DNA of 7,435 bases from Pseudomonadota bacterium (GTDB lineage: Bacteria > Pseudomonadota > Gammaproteobacteria > Steroidobacterales > Steroidobacteraceae): the NCBI GenBank assembly GCA_021792815.1, contig JAJYTX010000115.1:1-7435 (forward strand), in the 5' to 3' direction. Made by a program: the position numbers and the translations under genes. This document shows, piece after piece, positions 1-5,201 of this stretch. Position 1 is the first letter of the stretch, and each line of letters opens with the position of its first letter. The notes under the pieces were generated by a model that ran no database searches, was not told the origin of the DNA, and saw nothing but the letters and a program-made list of their open reading frames with translations.

Positions 1-382
1 CGGACTCGCTCCGGAGCGTATCCCGTCGGCGTCGGGGCTGATCAACTTCGCGCGCATCACCGCCGGCTCTTTCGCGACCTCCATCACCACCACGCTGTGG
101 GCCCGGCGGGCCACGCTGCACCACGCGCAGCTGGTCGAGCGCCTGGTAGCCAACCCCCAGGCGGCGCAGGCCATGGCACAGCTGCATGCCCATGGCCTGA
201 CGGCCCGGCAGGGGTCGGCGTTGCTCAACCGCCTGATCGACAACCAGGCGTACATGATGTCCGCCGACGACATCTTCTATGCCTCGGGCATCCTGTTCGT
301 CGCGATGGTGTTCCTCATCTGGTTCGCGCGACCGACCCACGCCAGTGCTGCCGTCGCCGAGATCTCGGCGGGAGCGCACTGA
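1..382 (+). CDS. emrB: EmrB-type MFS multidrug efflux permease, C-terminal part (5' end outside window)
   Basis: This is the last 126 residues of a DHA2-family (14-helix) major facilitator permease. The open frame starts at base 2 and ends with TGA at 380-382. EmrB is the inner-membrane drug:H+ antiporter that works with the membrane-fusion protein EmrA and an outer-membrane TolC-type channel. The visible sequence follows the end of E. coli EmrB closely: an ERIPSASGLINFARITAGS segment, then TSITTTLW, RRATLHHAQL, a short Gln/Ala-rich periplasmic stretch, and a final hydrophobic helix (IFYASGILFVAMVFLIWF) with a short polar tail. Substrates cannot be read from this end. emrA would be expected upstream, outside the window. 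The gene converges on the CYTH gene, with 16 nt between the stop codons. The family is secure; calling it emrB itself rests on recall of the E. coli sequence. Confidence 0.88.
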   Translation, partial: GLAPERIPSASGLINFARITAGSFATSITTTLWARRATLHHAQLVERLVANPQAAQAMAQLHAHGLTARQGSALLNRLIDNQAYMMSADDIFYASGILFVAMVFLIWFARPTHASAAVAEISAGAH

Positions 383-398
383 GCAACGCTGCGCGGTG

Positions 399-1118
399 TC
401 ACATCGGGGGCGGTGTGACCAGCCCGGCCAGCCGCAGGCCGACGGCGAACTTGCTTTCCGCCGCGGGCGCGAGGCCGCAGTCGCTCTCCAGGATCTGCAC
501 CAGCCGCTCCAGGGCGGCCAGGGGCGGGCCCAGCGCCTCGATCTCGACCCGTTGCAGATGACCCAGGGACACGCCGGCCGGAGAGCGGAATTCGGTCGCA
601 TCGAGCGCGATTTCCCCGATATCGGCCGGGTGCAGGGGATTGTGGACGGCGAATCGGTCCCGTGTCGTGTGCACCGTGAACAGCGACTTCAGCACTGCGC
701 CGTCGGCGAGCGCCCGGACGCGGGTGCCGACCAGCCCGGGGGCGTTGCGCAGCCAATCGGTCGGCGCGGTCAAGGGTTCGGTGATTTCGCGCCGGTCGGC
801 CCGGTCCGCCTGAGCGGAGCGCAGGCTCTTGAGTGTGGCCTCGGTGCCCTCGGAGCTCTCGCGCAACCGGAGGGCGAAATCGGCGCGGAACAGGCGCCAG
901 TCTCCGGTATCCAGATAGGTATCGCGCAGGATCTGCCGGGGGCGCGGCTGCAGCAGCAGTGCGCCGATCTTCGGGTGCGTGCTCAGCCAGTCGCTGACGG
1001 CCCGAAGGTCGGCAACGGCCAGTTGCCATTCGATTTCACGGGAATCGCTGCCGGAAGCGGGGGAATCGACGCTGTCGCGGGTTGCCATGGATGGGCTCGA
1101 ATCCTGCCGACGATGCAT
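399..1118 (-). CDS. CYTH-domain protein, probable inorganic triphosphatase-like enzyme
   Basis: This is a triphosphate tunnel metalloenzyme of the CYTH superfamily (CyaB / thiamine triphosphatase / YgiF type), which hydrolyses or binds triphosphate compounds using divalent metal inside a beta-barrel tunnel. Taking the ATG at 1118 (239 aa), the order of tunnel residues is clear: E28-x-E30, the YLDTGDWRL segment near 69, R84 and R86 (ALRLR), K97 (ATLKS), E111/E114, R153 and R155, E169 to D173 (GEIALD), E192/E194 (VEIEAL) and K223 (SKF). The C-terminal CHAD domain of YgiF is absent, so this is a stand-alone CYTH protein. The canonical ExExK opening reads E-I-E-W-Q, with Gln for Lys. Start choice: GGAG lies 11 nt before the ATG at 1118; an in-frame ATG at 1088 (229 aa, AGGA 13 nt upstream) is nearly as good. 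The gene is transcribed away from the tRNA promoter. The substrate is not predictable. Confidence 0.85.
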   Translation of the reverse strand: MHRRQDSSPSMATRDSVDSPASGSDSREIEWQLAVADLRAVSDWLSTHPKIGALLLQPRPRQILRDTYLDTGDWRLFRADFALRLRESSEGTEATLKSLRSAQADRADRREITEPLTAPTDWLRNAPGLVGTRVRALADGAVLKSLFTVHTTRDRFAVHNPLHPADIGEIALDATEFRSPAGVSLGHLQRVEIEALGPPLAALERLVQILESDCGLAPAAESKFAVGLRLAGLVTPPPM

Positions 1119-1269
1119 CGTAGCATCGGCTCCGGAGATCGTCCGCGGGTTGCGCCAAATCAAAAATTGACGCTGGCACCGGGCGTTCCGTATCATGCGG
1201 CCCCCCGTGCGGCAGGTCTGGTGGCAGGGCACGGACACCAATGTGCGGGCGATTGGGCGATGCATCCGC
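1119..1269. promoter_or_regulatory. Divergent intergenic region between the CYTH gene and the tRNA cluster
   Basis: This short region separates the leftward CYTH gene from the rightward tRNA cluster. It contains an A+T-rich patch (about 1157-1168), conspicuous in this G+C-rich window, that lies immediately upstream of and overlaps the -35 box of the tRNA promoter. A convincing leftward promoter for the CYTH gene is not visible. Sequence between about 1203 and 1269 would be the tRNA leader. Confidence 0.5.
1167..1196 (+). promoter_or_regulatory. Sigma70-type promoter of the tRNA cluster, GC-rich discriminator
   Basis: The -35 box TTGACG (1167-1172) and the -10 box TATCAT (1191-1196) are separated by 18 nt. 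An A+T-rich stretch (AAATCAAAAA) sits just upstream of the -35, as in strong stable-RNA promoters. The bases after the -10 (GCGGCCCCCC) form a G+C-rich discriminator, which in stable-RNA promoters goes with ppGpp/DksA (stringent) control. Transcription would begin near 1203, giving a leader of about 67 nt before tRNA-Arg. The boxes are seen directly; the regulation is inferred from the class. Confidence 0.7.
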
Positions 1270-1346
1270 GTGCCCGTAGCTCAGTTGGATAGAGCACCGG
1301 CCTTCTAAGCCGGTGGTCGCAGGTTCGAGTCCTGCCGGGCACGCCA
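1270..1346 (+). tRNA. tRNA-Arg (anticodon TCT)
   Basis: This is a complete 77-nt cloverleaf. The acceptor GTGCCCG pairs with CGGGCAC (1336-1342), followed by discriminator G and an encoded CCA. The D arm is GCTC/GAGC and the anticodon stem CCGGC/GCCGG, with loop CTTCTAA giving anticodon TCT, which reads AGA (and AGG by wobble). The T arm is GCAGG TTCGAGT CCTGC. AGA/AGG codons are rare in G+C-rich proteobacteria. It closely resembles E. coli argU. It is the first gene of the Arg-His-Lys cluster. Its variable/T-arm and acceptor sequence is repeated, interrupted, 35 nt downstream. Confidence 0.97.
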
Positions 1347-1379
1347 GCACCTATGTGGCTTCGATCGGGGCCGCAAATG

Positions 1380-1485
1380 GGTCGCAGGTTCGACAAATTT
1401 GCCGGGAGCAAATTTGAACGCGGCGCAGCCGCGGCCCGGAAGGGGCGAGGCTCAGGATGAGCCGAGTAATCCTGCCGGGCACGCC
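1380..1485 (+). repeat. Partial tRNA-Arg 3' duplicate split by a ~75-nt hairpin-rich insert
   Basis: Fourteen bases (1380-1393) exactly repeat tRNA-Arg 1315-1328, from the variable loop through T-stem GCAGG to TTCGA. Sixteen bases (1470-1485) exactly repeat 1330-1345 (T-stem, acceptor 3' strand, discriminator and CC). In the tRNA these blocks are separated by one base; here 76 bases separate them. No 5' half exists and the final CCA reads CCC, so this cannot be a tRNA. The T-stem GCAGG (1384-1388) / CCTGC (1471-1475) can still pair and enclose the insert. Inside are four consecutive hairpins: CAAATTTGC (1394-1402) with 1408-1416, loop CGGGA; CGCGGC (1419-1424) with 1428-1433, loop GCA; GCCC (1434-1437) with 1443-1446, loop GGAAG; GGCTC (1449-1453) with 1459-1463, loop AGGAT. 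It lies in the tRNA transcript between Arg and His. Whether it is an inserted repeat, an att-like scar or a functional RNA is open. Confidence 0.85.
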
Positions 1486-1534
1486 CGCTGCACTCGTGGC
1501 CGGGCGCGCCACGGGCGGGGATGGGTTTGACGAC

Positions 1535-1611
1535 GGTGGACGTAGCTCAGCTGGTAGAGTCCCGGGTTGTGATCCCGGTTGTCGTGGGTTCGAGTCCCAT
1601 CGTCCACCCCA
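1535..1611 (+). tRNA. tRNA-His (anticodon GTG)
   Basis: This is a complete 77-nt tRNA counting the extra 5' G (position -1) that is the identity element of tRNA-His and pairs with discriminator C1608. Acceptor GTGGACG (1536-1542) pairs with CGTCCAC (1601-1607) and CCA is encoded (1609-1611). The anticodon stem CCGGG/CCCGG holds loop TTGTGAT with anticodon GTG. The T arm is GTGGG TTCGAGT CCCAT, with the same G-T end pair that E. coli hisR has. The D stem reads GCTC/GAGT, with one wobble pair. It is probably cotranscribed with tRNA-Arg, since no promoter is visible just upstream. Confidence 0.97.
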
Positions 1612-1620
1612 GATGTGAAG

Positions 1621-1641
1621 GAAGGCGCACGGTGCGCCTTC
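1621..1641 (+). other. Strong hairpin between tRNA-His and tRNA-Lys
   Basis: GAAGGCGCAC (1621-1630) is the reverse complement of GTGCGCCTTC (1632-1641). Allowing a real loop, an 8-9 bp stem forms around ACGGT. It begins 10 nt after the tRNA-His CCA and ends 13 nt before tRNA-Lys. There is no U-tract after it, so it is more likely a processing or pausing element, or a leaky terminator, than a full terminator. The pairing is seen directly; the role is inferred. Confidence 0.5.
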
Positions 1642-1654
1642 TGCGAGACGATAT

Positions 1655-1730
1655 GGGCCGTTAGCTCAGCTGGTAGAGCAGGAGACTCTTAATCTCTTGG
1701 TCGTAGGTTCGATCCCTACACGGCCCACCA
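1655..1730 (+). tRNA. tRNA-Lys (anticodon CTT)
   Basis: This is a complete 76-nt cloverleaf. Acceptor GGGCCGT pairs with ACGGCCC (1720-1726), with discriminator A and encoded CCA. The D arm is GCTC/GAGC. The anticodon stem GGAGA/TCTCT holds loop CTCTTAA, giving anticodon CTT, which reads AAG. The T arm is GTAGG TTCGATC CCTAC. It is the third and last tRNA of the cluster. A CTT lysine tRNA is the expected partner of the UUU isoacceptor in a G+C-rich genome that prefers AAG. Confidence 0.97.
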
Positions 1731-2530
1731 GCTCACACTTATGATCGCTACGCAGACGAAGCACCGCCGACGGAGCGGTGCCGGCATGCGATTGCGCGGG
1801 GAATGGCCTGATGCGGCTCTGAAGCAACGCCGCGTGTTCTCGAACCCTGGCGGCAGTGGTGGACTGGGAAAATACAACGACCCTGGCCCGTTCGCAGATG
1901 CATTGATACGCCGGAAGAGGCGGCGAATCTCCGCCCCCTGCATGCACCGCGGGATCCACGGCCGGAGCGGTCGCACGTCCGAGCGTGGCGCGTGACGCTT
2001 CGACTGCGATGGCAGGCGTCGACGATGACCCTGATCGAGAGCCCGCAGTCGGGTCCGAAGGCGTGTGACCGCTCGAGTCGAGTGCCCGCGTGAGTGCGGC
2101 GGCAGAGCGCTGGCGCAGGGCGTATGACCTGCCGACATGGACGGCGTCAGCCAGCCGAGCCAAGGCGTGTGCCGCGACATTTATCAAGAGTCTGACGCCG
2201 CGGCCGCGTGGGCGGGACAGATCAGCCGGGATCGAGCGGGCGCAGCGGTCGCGGCCGGTGCCCGAGCCCCTCGAGGGCCGCCGCGGACCGATCGCGTACG
2301 CATATCCGCTGCGCTATGCTGTGAAATCCGGTCGACGCCGGGGGGGATGTGCGCAGACCCTGAAGGCCCGCATCATGCCGCCGCCAAGTCCGGGGGGGTG
2401 ATCGTGAGTATCGCTGCAGCGGACGGCTGCGCCGGTCGCAGCGCCAGCGGACACGGGTCGGAACATGCCAGTCCGGGCCGGGCAGTGGCCCCCGGTGCCA
2501 AATCGTGAAAACTCCAACAGGAGAGGCAGC
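1731..2530. other. ~800-nt gap between tRNA-Lys and the MFS gene, no defensible gene
   Basis: I find no gene here that I can defend. Open frames on both strands lack ribosome-binding sites, carry no recognisable motif, and show no clear third-position G+C preference. Visible structure includes a 7-bp GC hairpin 30 nt after tRNA-Lys (1761-1781) and two runs of seven G at 2340-2346 and 2392-2398. The last part must carry the leader of the MFS gene, but I cannot point to a convincing promoter. The length and position, just downstream of a tRNA cluster, would suit a decayed insertion, but no integrase fragment or second copy of the tRNA-Lys end was found. Confidence 0.5.
1761..1781 (+). terminator. 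Possible terminator hairpin after the tRNA cluster
   Basis: GCACCGC (1761-1767) pairs with GCGGTGC (1775-1781) around a 7-nt loop, 30 nt after the tRNA-Lys CCA end. It is the first stable hairpin after the cluster, so it is the best candidate for ending or protecting the transcript. It lacks the usual run of T, so intrinsic termination would be weak. Confidence 0.3.
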
Positions 2531-3958
2531 TTGAGCACTGAGCATCATGCGGGAGCGCGTCTACTCGCCCGTTTCGACCGGATCCCGAACGGGGCCCTGC
2601 GGCCGATGCTGGCGCTGATCATCGGTATCGGCTTCCTGTTTACCTTTTACGATATCTTCGATATCAACGTCTCGTTCATCCAGACCTGCATGGCCCTCGT
2701 CCCCGGGTGCACCCCGGCGAGCTCAGGGCTGCACATCGGCGTGCCGGTCCTGTTGAACCTGGTGGGCTACGTGTTCGGCACGCTGACGCTCAGCCCGCTG
2801 GCCGACCGGGTCGGCCGGCGCAAGCTGCTGCTGGTGACGATGACCCTCAATGGCATCGGCTCGGTGGCGACGGCGCTGGTGCACTCCTATGGCGCCTTCG
2901 TCGCCGCGCGGACCTTCACCGGCATCGGCATCGGTGCCGATCTGGCGCTCGTCAACACGTATATCGGGGAAATGGCGCCGCGGGAAGCGCGTGCCCGCTA
3001 TACCGCCACGGTCTTCATATTTTCCGCGCTCGGCTCGATGCTCGGCATCTGGATCGGCCTGTGGCTGACGACCGCCGCGGCGCCGTGGCCGTTCGGCTTG
3101 CCTTTCGCCATCGCGAACAGCCGCTTCGATTACGGCTGGCGCGTCATGTATCTGATCGGCGGGGGACTGGCGGTGATCGGCATCCTGCTGCGCCTGAAGC
3201 TCCCCGAATCGCCACGCTGGCTCGTCGCCCGCGGCCGGTGCGAGGAGGCCGAACGGGTGGTCTCGGAGGCGGAGTCGCGGGCGCTCGCGGCCGGGCCGCT
3301 GCCGCCGGTGCCGCAGCAGATCCCGCCACTGGCTCCGGCGCAGGATGCGCTGCCGATGGCCGCCATTTTCCGCGACCCGCTGTACCGCAACCGCACGATC
3401 CTGCTGTCTGCGATGTGGCTGCTGGCCTACATCACGGTCTATTCTTTCGCCGCGGGATTCACCACGCTGCTCACGACGCTGAAATTCCCGCCGTCCGAAG
3501 CCGGACTGATCACGGCGCTCGGCACTCTGGGATTTCTGCTCTGCGCGCTGTTCACCGCCGCTCACGGCGAACGCGCCGAGCGCAAGCATTGGCCGATGTT
3601 TGCCGCGCTGATCACGGTGGCCGGCGGCGTGCTGCTCGCGTCCGGCGGCCGGGACATCCTGCCGGCCATCCTCGGCTCCATCGTCGTTTTCTTCGGTTTC
3701 AATGTCTGGATTCCGATCGCCTATGCCTGGTCGATCGAGCATTACCCGACCCGCGCCCGCACCACCGGCTTCGCGCTCGTCGACAGCATCGGCCATATCG
3801 GCGGCGGCATCGGCATGGTGGTCATCGCGCCCCTGATCCCGCGCCTCGGGGTGTTCTGGTCGTTCATGCTGATCAGCGGCTTCCTGCTGGCCGCGGCGCT
3901 CACTGCCCAGTTCGGGATCTCGACCCGCTCGCGACTGCTCGAGGAGATCTCGCCGTGA
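2531..3958 (+). CDS. MFS transporter, sugar-porter/SV2-like, unknown substrate
   Basis: This is a 475-aa, probably 12-helix inner-membrane secondary transporter of the major facilitator superfamily. The start is TTG at 2531, chosen because AGGAGAGG (2519-2526) places AGGAG 7 nt upstream; an in-frame ATG at 2465 has no such site and would add 22 unlikely residues. Hydrophobic segments lie near 25-40, 68-89, 98-117, 120-141, 157-180 and 203-222, then a long cytoplasmic loop (223-288), then 290-316, 323-343, 355-371, 376-399, 410-434 and 440-461. Family signatures are ADRVGRRK (91-98), the RTFTGIGIGAD helix-4 motif (127-137), PESPRW (225-230) after helix 6, and EHYPTRARTTG (403-413) before helix 11. 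PESPRW plus the YPTRAR element point to the sugar-porter / SV2-like / aromatic-acid group rather than drug exporters. The central loop is Pro/Ala-rich (254-275). It stands alone on its strand and converges on the hydrolase gene, so context gives no substrate. Confidence 0.85.
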   Translation: MSTEHHAGARLLARFDRIPNGALRPMLALIIGIGFLFTFYDIFDINVSFIQTCMALVPGCTPASSGLHIGVPVLLNLVGYVFGTLTLSPLADRVGRRKLLLVTMTLNGIGSVATALVHSYGAFVAARTFTGIGIGADLALVNTYIGEMAPREARARYTATVFIFSALGSMLGIWIGLWLTTAAAPWPFGLPFAIANSRFDYGWRVMYLIGGGLAVIGILLRLKLPESPRWLVARGRCEEAERVVSEAESRALAAGPLPPVPQQIPPLAPAQDALPMAAIFRDPLYRNRTILLSAMWLLAYITVYSFAAGFTTLLTTLKFPPSEAGLITALGTLGFLLCALFTAAHGERAERKHWPMFAALITVAGGVLLASGGRDILPAILGSIVVFFGFNVWIPIAYAWSIEHYPTRARTTGFALVDSIGHIGGGIGMVVIAPLIPRLGVFWSFMLISGFLLAAALTAQFGISTRSRLLEEISP

Positions 3959-4002
3959 TGCGCGAGCGGCGCGGCGGTGGGCTCGCGGAGCGCTGAGGGG
4001 TC

Positions 4003-4026
4003 CCCGCCGCAAGGCCAGTCGGCGGG
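4003..4026. terminator. Hairpin between convergent MFS and RNase Z-like genes
   Basis: CCCGCCG (4003-4009) pairs with CGGCGGG (4020-4026) around a 10-nt loop, one base short of the leftward gene's stop codon. A second hairpin, GCGAGC (3962-3967) with GCTCGC (3981-3986), sits just after the MFS stop. Both fall in the 69-nt convergent gap and could slow or stop transcription from either side. Neither is followed by a T-tract, so this is a weak call. Confidence 0.3.
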
Positions 4027-4027
4027 C

Positions 4028-5056
4028 TCAGCCGGGCGCGACGTCGCTGCCGCGCCACGCCGCGGCGAACTCCCGCCGCAGCGCCTCTTCCCGCCCGAGG
4101 TAACGCGACGAGAAATGAAATGGCACGGCGGTTCCGACGGCGGCCGCCCGCGCAATTTCCCCGGCCGCGCGCGCAGTCAGATGCGCCTTGCGTACCGCGT
4201 GCGCCCGGTCTGCCTCGAGGAACGCTGCCTCGATGAACAGCAGATCGGCGCCACGGAGAAACGCGGCGAGCGCCTCGCGATTGCACGGGCTGTCCGCGGC
4301 ATCCGTGACATAACACACTTTCTGGCCAGGGACGCATTCCAGGATGCTCGAGCGCAGCTGTCCGAGCGGCAGCAGCCGTTCGCGAGGGCCGTCGCGCGTG
4401 CGCCAGTGCACCCTGATCGGAGTGTGATCGGGGGCGCCGGCGCGCACCTGTTCCTTCAGCTGCGTGAGCCATGGGCCCGTCGGCAATCCCAGCTCTTCGA
4501 GCCGGTTCTTCCACACGTTGAGGTGCGTGCCCTCCTCGAAGGCGAAGGCGAGCGAGGCGATCCCATGGTGATCGAGCGGCAGCGTGCGCACCCGGAACGA
4601 GGCGGCCTCGAGAAACGCGCCCTGCGCAGCGGCCGCGTCCGGCAGGGCTTCAGGCTCGAAACGCATCCGGCTGCGGAAGCGGGCGCGCCGCACGCGCCCA
4701 TCGGCGCCGAGCTCGTGTGCGGTGATCACGAAATCGCTCGGGTAGTTCTGCACGAGATTCCACGTATAGGCGGCGAGCTTGTGGCCGACCTGGGCGATGA
4801 AACTCCCGGGTCCATACAGGCGCACCCCGGTATCGCGTCCCAGGCAGACCCGCAACAGGTGATCGAACCCGGCAAAGTGATCCATGTGGGTGTGGGAGAC
4901 GAAGACATCGCTCACCCGCAGCAGCCGGCGGGTGGGCAGACTCGAGACATCGCCGATGTCGAACAGCAGCGCGCGACGCTCGAACTTCAGGTCGATGAGC
5001 ACGGCCGGATCGCCGAACGTGCGGTTGACGAGCATCGCCTCGAAGCCGGGTCGCAT
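4028..5056 (-). CDS. RNase Z-like metallo-beta-lactamase-fold hydrolase
   Basis: This 342-aa metallo-hydrolase belongs to the RNase Z (ElaC) branch. Metal ligands appear in order: the HTHMDH box at 55-60 (H55, H57, D59, H60), the LDHHG histidine at 163/164, D252 in YVTDA, and H314 in HFSSRY. Further RNase Z hallmarks are GPWLTQLK (195-201 region), matching the family's GPLYGKLK-type motif, and AHLTARAAG (291-299) in place of the usual HSTAxxAA. RNase Z trims tRNA 3' trailers, and bacterial forms can also act as exonucleases or phosphodiesterases. All three tRNAs in the window encode CCA, so a classical cut before CCA is not required for them. The ATG at 5056 has no clear ribosome-binding site; a second ATG at 5035 has GAGG only 2 nt away. 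Lying 117 nt after the FAD oxidoreductase, it may be cotranscribed or translationally coupled with the short frame between. Another hydrolase activity in the same fold is possible. Confidence 0.8.
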   Translation of the reverse strand: MRPGFEAMLVNRTFGDPAVLIDLKFERRALLFDIGDVSSLPTRRLLRVSDVFVSHTHMDHFAGFDHLLRVCLGRDTGVRLYGPGSFIAQVGHKLAAYTWNLVQNYPSDFVITAHELGADGRVRRARFRSRMRFEPEALPDAAAAQGAFLEAASFRVRTLPLDHHGIASLAFAFEEGTHLNVWKNRLEELGLPTGPWLTQLKEQVRAGAPDHTPIRVHWRTRDGPRERLLPLGQLRSSILECVPGQKVCYVTDAADSPCNREALAAFLRGADLLFIEAAFLEADRAHAVRKAHLTARAAGEIARAAAVGTAVPFHFSSRYLGREEALRREFAAAWRGSDVAPG

Positions 5057-5060
5057 TGCG

Positions 5061-5201
5061 TTACCGCTTGGCCCCGCGGGCCGGGCGCCGATCGTGGTCC
5101 CGGGGACGCTTGCGGCCGGTGATGTCGTGCTGCGTGTGGTGCGCCGCGTGGACGATCCGGTCGCTGCGGTTGTTCAGCGGTAGTCGCGCAGATAGTGCCA
5201 C
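5061..5201 (-). CDS. Possible small basic ORF between flavoprotein and hydrolase
   Basis: This frame of 46 codons would start at GTG 5201, overlapping the end of the flavoprotein gene by 28 nt, and ends with TAA 4 nt before the hydrolase ATG. In the 37 codons beyond CTG 5177, 35 third positions are G or C, against 28 first positions and 20 second positions. That is the order expected of real coding sequence in a G+C-rich genome. The product is Arg/Lys/His-rich (for example VHAAHHTQHD, GRKRPRDHDRR) with no recognised domain. No good ribosome-binding site precedes the GTG. It could be a small coupled protein, or a C-terminal extension of the flavoprotein, since it lies in the -1 frame relative to that gene. 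I do not recognise it. Confidence 0.28.
   Translation of the reverse strand: MALSARLPLNNRSDRIVHAAHHTQHDITGRKRPRDHDRRPARGAKR

Noticed and set aside
398..419. Six-bp inverted repeat GTCACA/TGTGAC between emrB and the CYTH gene as a terminator
   Set aside because: Short stem, no T-tract, and it overlaps the CYTH stop codon; too weak to annotate.
1193..1411. Leftward open frame across tRNA-Arg encoding a GRTRTCDHRLRRPVLYP segment
   Set aside because: It is the antisense of the tRNA; this peptide is a familiar artefact of reading tRNA-Arg backwards, and there is no ribosome-binding site.
1315..1485. Classical integrative-element attachment sites (attL/attR) from the repeated tRNA end
   Set aside because: The two copies are only 65-140 nt apart, the second is internally split, and no integrase or cargo lies between them.
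1527..1532. TTGACG just ahead of tRNA-His, identical to the cluster's -35 box
   Set aside because: The matching -10 would fall inside the tRNA itself, so it cannot serve this gene; coincidence is likelier.
1741..1995. Rightward 84-codon frame just after tRNA-Lys
   Set aside because: Third-position G+C is only about 73%, not above background; no ribosome-binding site; it overlaps the likely terminator hairpin.
1666..2187. Leftward frames (about 150-170 aa) running from the tRNA gap into tRNA-Lys
   Set aside because: One ends inside the antisense of tRNA-Lys (VGIEPTTKRL artefact) and both are low-complexity with no motif or start signal.
2137..2508. Rightward 123-codon frame upstream of the MFS gene
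   Set aside because: No ribosome-binding site, Ala/Gly/Arg-rich, third-position bias fades after about 30 codons, and no recognisable domain. Possible but unsupported.
3958..3996. Twelve-codon ATG frame overlapping the MFS stop (ATGA)
   Set aside because: Too short, composed of Arg/Gly repeats, and it lies in hairpin-forming sequence; most likely chance.
2707..4012. Long alternative frames on both strands over the MFS gene
   Set aside because: Arg/His-rich shadow frames typical of G+C-rich genes; the MFS frame alone has motifs, membrane segments and a ribosome-binding site.
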